DNA from: Pseudomonadota bacterium
Lineage (GTDB): Bacteria; Desulfobacterota; DSM-4660; Desulfatiglandales; B25-G16
Assembly (NCBI GenBank): GCA_015223015.1
Contig: JADFWK010000137.1
Location: 1 to 9,420, forward strand
Direction: 5' to 3'
DNA length: 9,420 bases
The position numbers and the translations under genes were made by a program. The notes beneath the pieces are model-generated. The model searched no databases. It was not told the origin of the DNA and worked only from the letters and a program-made list of their open reading frames with translations. Within the stretch, counting starts at the first letter, position 1; each line of letters begins with the position of its first letter. This document shows, in pieces, positions 7,211 to 9,420 of this stretch.

Positions 7211-7368
7211 ATAAATGGGAAAATTCGACTTTTTACGAAACCATCAAGATTTATTATCAAAAACGTTTCAATGACCGCTCAAATGGATTTCTGTTTGGGC
7301 AAAAGCCTGTTAAAAATTGACAATCAAAGATCTAACATACTCAATCTAAAATCGGAAATCGAAAATAT

Positions 7369-8427
7369 TCATTCATCCGCCATCTTTTTGACTTCTGTAA
7401 TGAGTACCCTTGCCAGATCTGACTCAGTCACCTTTTTCACCACTTTGCCCTTTCTAAACAAGGTGCCCTGACCACGGCCACCAGCAATACCGACATCAGC
7501 CTCACGTGCCTCTCCAGGCCCATTTACTACACATCCCATAATTGCTACCTTAAGAGGGGCTGTAATGTGATTCAGGGCATCCTCAATCTTTTCTGCCAGA
7601 TCGAAAAGATCTATCTGGCACCTACCGCAGGTAGGACAGGAGATAATTTCAACTCCCCTCTGCCTCAAACCCAGGGCCTTCAGGATTTCATAGGCTACCT
7701 TAACCTCCGCAACCGGATCATGGGTAAGAGAAACCCTGATGGTGTCTCCTATGCCCTCTGATAGGAGCAATCCTATGCCCAAAGCATTCTTGACGGTTCC
7801 TGATATTAGGGTCCCGGCCTCGGTGACACCCACATGGAGAGGGTAGTCAACTCTCTCACTCAGAAGTCTATATGCCGATACCATTTGCAAGACATTCGGG
7901 GACTTGAGGGAGATCTTGATTAGATGGAAGTCCAGATCTTCCAGTATTCTCACATGGCCCAGCGCACTCTCAACCATAGCCTCTGGTGTCGGGTGACCAT
8001 ACTTTTTGAGAGTAGCCCTGTCCAAAGAGCCAGAGTTTACCCCAATCCTTATAGGAATGGCGCGAGATGCAGCAGCAGCAACAATCTTTTGGATTTGTTT
8101 TTTCCCCCTAATGTTGCCTGGATTTAATCTAAGACCGTCAACACCGTTTTCTATGGCTGCCAAGGCGAGCCTGTAGTCAAAATGAATATCGGCAATAAGC
8201 GGGAGAGACACCTGGGATTTTATCTCTCTCAGGGCAGAAGCAGCCGCCATATCTGGCACTGCCAGGCGAACAAGCTCACAGCCGGCGTTACTGAGATCTT
8301 TTATTTGCTTGACCGTGGCAGCCACATCCTGAGTCGCCGTCTTGGTCATGGACTGAACCACAACCGGGGCCCCTCCGCCGATCTTTACCCCACCTATGCT
8401 GATCGTTCTACTCAATCGTCTTTTCAT
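7369..8427 (-). CDS. ispG: 4-hydroxy-3-methylbut-2-en-1-yl diphosphate synthase (IspG/GcpE), 352 aa
   Basis: IspG catalyses the penultimate step of the non-mevalonate (MEP) isoprenoid pathway, converting the cyclic diphosphate MEcPP to HMBPP with a [4Fe-4S] cluster and reductant. The N-terminal TIM-barrel part shows the expected VQSMTKTATQD (24-34), a LIADIHFDYRLAL segment and GLRLNPGNI. The C-terminal cluster domain carries Cys264 and Cys267 in CPTCGRC, Cys299 in MGCVVNGPGE, and Glu306, with the same spacing as the E. coli cluster ligands Cys270, Cys273, Cys305 and Glu312. Cys270 here is an extra nearby cysteine common in the family. This is the short bacterial form without the plant/chlamydial insertion. 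The ATG at 8427 begins with MKRRLSRTI, as is typical, but no good ribosome binding site precedes it. It is probably the first gene of the ispG-proS-rel block, although 404 bp containing a mobile element now separate it from proS. Confidence 0.97.
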   Translation of the reverse strand: MKRRLSRTISIGGVKIGGGAPVVVQSMTKTATQDVAATVKQIKDLSNAGCELVRLAVPDMAAASALREIKSQVSLPLIADIHFDYRLALAAIENGVDGLRLNPGNIRGKKQIQKIVAAAASRAIPIRIGVNSGSLDRATLKKYGHPTPEAMVESALGHVRILEDLDFHLIKISLKSPNVLQMVSAYRLLSERVDYPLHVGVTEAGTLISGTVKNALGIGLLLSEGIGDTIRVSLTHDPVAEVKVAYEILKALGLRQRGVEIISCPTCGRCQIDLFDLAEKIEDALNHITAPLKVAIMGCVVNGPGEAREADVGIAGGRGQGTLFRKGKVVKKVTESDLARVLITEVKKMADE

Positions 8428-8540
8428 ATACTAAACAGAGCATTTTATTGTTAGCATTGCACATAACCCAGAAGGGTCTAGGATGGTCACAACAGAAAAG
8501 ACCTCATGCCCCTCCCGATATTGCAAACTATTTGATGCTT

Positions 8541-8821
8541 TCAGTAGTATGTCTTTTCAAAATGTGTATCCGGATCAGGTTCAAACCTGCAGTACCGACT
8601 ATGCCACCATTCCGGTATTCCATACAGGACAACGCGCTTCAGTTCACTTGCAGCAAGCACTAATCCCCTATGATCTTTAGGATCACGTGTAACGGCATGG
8701 AGATCTTTAAAGCGGGGAAGCTAATGACTGGTAAGTTATGAGTATCTTCAATGTGCCTAAGTGCTTCGATTCGCAAATACGGTGACGTATTCTTACAAGT
8801 ATGATGAACACCATTGCTCAC
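8541..8821 (-). pseudogene. Possible frameshifted remnant of an unrecognised gene
   Basis: Two minus-strand frames look protein-like and meet at about 8716-8723. The upstream one starts at GTG 8821 and reads VSNGVHHTCKNTSPYLR then IEALRHIEDTHNLPVISFP. In the next frame the text continues as RFKDLHAVTRDPKDHRG and LVLAASELKRVVLYGIPEWW, ending at TGA 8541-8543. Joining them with one frameshift gives about 94 residues. I do not recognise the family and there is no strong ribosome binding site. The alternative is chance: each open piece is only about 60 codons. It lies just upstream of ispG in the same direction. Confidence 0.3.
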
Positions 8822-9083
8822 TCAGCACTAAGCTATGGGTAGATAAATTCCAAAAATGTCGGCTTCCACGTACCGGTCTTTTCTTGCTTGCTAATCAATG
8901 AAACGGGCTTCTTCATATTAATTATACCAGCTATAATCATAGATTGCATATTGAAGTTAACTAAAAAGGTAAACCATGTCAAGGCGATTTCTCCTGGTCA
9001 TAGTCCCGGAGGAGGAGCGCTTTCCATACGTTATGTAAGGAACGCAGGGATAACCCAGGGGGATTGGGTATCTTTTTTGGGCA

Positions 9084-9100
9084 ATCCGCCGGTGGCGGAT
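9084..9100. repeat. GC-rich palindrome, REP-like
   Basis: ATCCGCC (9084-9090) and GGCGGAT (9094-9100) form a 7-bp stem with a three-base loop, and GC at 9081-9082 and 9101-9102 extends it past a bulge. The adjacent minus-strand TTAGGGGCA also occurs at 49-57 beside another TCCGC palindrome, suggesting a degenerate dispersed repeat. Confidence 0.35.
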
Positions 9101-9116
9101 GCCCCTAATGCGAGCT

Positions 9117-9136
9117 CTTGCGGATTTCTGCGCAAG
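9117..9136. repeat. Short inverted repeat
   Basis: CTTGCG (9117-9122) and CGCAAG (9131-9136) can form a six-base-pair stem with an eight-base loop. No T-run follows, and no role is evident. Confidence 0.3.
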
Positions 9137-9196
9137 GTAATGGTTGGAACAGACTCGGCTTTTCTCTTGCACTCTCTTAGTATATTCTGTTAAATT

Positions 9197-9246
9197 TAAA
9201 CAGGCCGTTGCCCAAGCGAAAAGGGATTTCGGCAACAGCCTGTAAA
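9197..9246. mobile_element. Miniature element, copy 3: 42-bp end-to-end relic (9201-9242) with TAAA flanks
   Basis: The left end CAGGCCGTTGCCCAA (9201-9215) joins directly to a 27-bp right end (9216-9242), which is an exact reverse complement of the first 27 bases of copy 2 (6992-7018). Direct repeats TAAA lie on both sides (9197-9200 and 9243-9246). The two arms can form a 12-bp stem with one mismatch. It contains only the two ends and nothing of the interior. Confidence 0.8.
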
Positions 9247-9276
9247 TAAATAAGCTAGCAGAATTAATACAAAAAC

Positions 9277-9294
9277 CCTCAAGTTCCTTTGAGG
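9277..9294 (+). other. Small hairpin in the leader of the gene at 9410
   Basis: CCTCAA (9277-9282) pairs with TTGAGG (9289-9294) around a six-base loop. A second possible stem, CGGAA/TTCCG, lies at 9321-9350. I could not match the 9243-9409 leader to any riboswitch class I know. Confidence 0.25.
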
Positions 9295-9409
9295 AGGTGG
9301 TCCACTAACATATCCTCAGGCGGAAGCTTTGCACAGCGGTACGATTTCCGTCATATGAGCACGGGGGCAAAAACTGTTAGCAGAAACTTAACATGCCAAG
9401 GAGGATAAT

Positions 9410-9420
9410 ATGTCAGAAGA
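9410..9420 (+). CDS. Start of a gene truncated by the window edge
   Basis: The ATG at 9410 is preceded by AAGGAGG (9398-9404) at five bases' spacing, one of the best ribosome binding sites in the window. Only Met-Ser-Glu and part of a fourth codon (Glu or Asp) are visible, so nothing can be said about the product. Confidence 0.65.

Larger units (their letters stand above)
7101..7237. mobile_element. Nested 137-bp inverted-repeat element inside copy 2
   Basis: CGCAAAAAGTC (7101-7111) and GACTTTTTACG (7227-7237) are inverted repeats matching at 10 of 11 positions. They enclose an inverted pair of 27-bp palindromes. The segment is missing from copy 1 at the equivalent place, where only a short unrelated stretch occurs, which supports insertion. 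No obvious target duplication was found. Confidence 0.6.
6988..7313. mobile_element. Miniature inverted-repeat element, copy 2 (318 bp, 6992-7309) with TTAA flanks
   Basis: Ends CAGGCTGTTGCC (6992-7003) and a degenerate right end finishing in AAAAGCCTG (7301-7309) are inverted repeats, flanked on both sides by TTAA (6988-6991 and 7310-7313). The element is in opposite orientation to copy 1: its left half (7013-7103) aligns base for base with the minus strand of copy 1, with about one difference in five. Its right end (from about 7241) aligns with the other end of copy 1. In the middle, a short segment of copy 1 is replaced by about 140 bp, which is itself a nested repeat (7101-7237). It fills most of the ispG-proS gap and would be transcribed if the two genes are co-transcribed. 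Confidence 0.85.
8428..9409. other. Long stretch without an intact gene
   Basis: About 980 bp have no convincing complete gene. What can be seen: a possible frameshifted remnant on the minus strand (8541-8821), a GC-rich palindrome at 9084-9100, a CTTGCG/CGCAAG hairpin at 9117-9136, the 42-bp copy of the miniature element (9201-9242) and a leader to the gene at 9410. Other open frames here have no ribosome binding site and no family resemblance I can detect. Confidence 0.6.

Noticed and set aside
7024..7260. Minus-strand open frame across copy 2 of the miniature element
   Set aside because: It translates repeat sequence, including the palindromes, and is not a plausible protein.
7101..7313. 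CRISPR-like array
   Set aside because: The repeats are an inverted pair, not direct repeats with regular spacers, and fit nested palindromic elements better.
9024..9062. Resemblance of AGGGATAAC to a conserved large-subunit rRNA string
   Set aside because: The match is only nine bases, with no surrounding rRNA sequence.
8957..9235. Minus-strand open frame of 92 codons, and the overlapping plus-strand frame 8888-9193
   Set aside because: The minus frame starts inside the copy 3 element and neither has a ribosome binding site or a recognisable family.

Overview
The window looks like a chromosomal segment of an anaerobic bacterium of the Desulfobacterota / former Deltaproteobacteria type. This is inferred from the ispG-proS-rel gene block, the zinc-type ribosomal protein L28, a class III flavin disulfide-reductase-like protein and the mid-range base composition. 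No rRNA, tRNA or CRISPR array was seen.

Layout, left to right. A 193-residue protein of unknown function lies on the minus strand (164-745). A 607-bp divergent intergenic region follows, carrying a 196-bp miniature inverted-repeat element (789-984). Two plus-strand genes come next: a FAD/NAD(P)H-dependent oxidoreductase of the CoA-disulfide reductase/NADH oxidase class (1353-2705) and rpmB (2817-3044). A strong hairpin at 3041-3084 separates rpmB from a convergent minus-strand block, which in transcription order is ispG (8427-7369), proS (6964-5225) and a bifunctional (p)ppGpp synthetase/hydrolase (5241-3100). proS and rel overlap by 17 nt. ispG and proS are separated by 404 nt, most of it a second, larger copy of the miniature element (6992-7309). 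From 8428 to 9409 there is no convincing intact gene: this stretch holds a possible frameshifted coding remnant (8541-8821), short palindromes and a third, 42-bp copy of the element (9201-9242). A new plus-strand gene begins at 9410 behind a strong ribosome binding site and runs off the edge.

The most interesting thing in the window is the miniature element family. All three copies share ends of the type CAGGCTGTTGCC, and each is flanked by a 4-bp A/T-only direct repeat (TTAT, TTAA, TAAA), as expected of separate transposition events. The second copy is inverted relative to the first and contains a nested 137-bp element with its own 11-bp inverted ends. That nested element holds an inverted pair of 27-bp palindromes resembling the Neisseria dRS3 repeat, and their only two differences sit at base-paired positions. 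The third copy is little more than the two ends joined. Two of the copies lie within 45 bp of a start codon, so they may affect expression of the unknown gene and of proS.

The housekeeping genes join isoprenoid synthesis (IspG), translation (ProRS, L28) and the stringent response (Rel). The Rel synthetase domain carries a Gln where its Y-Q-S-L-H-T motif normally has His. I do not see a complete new multi-gene system; the novelty is in the nested repeats, the unknown gene and the Rel substitution.
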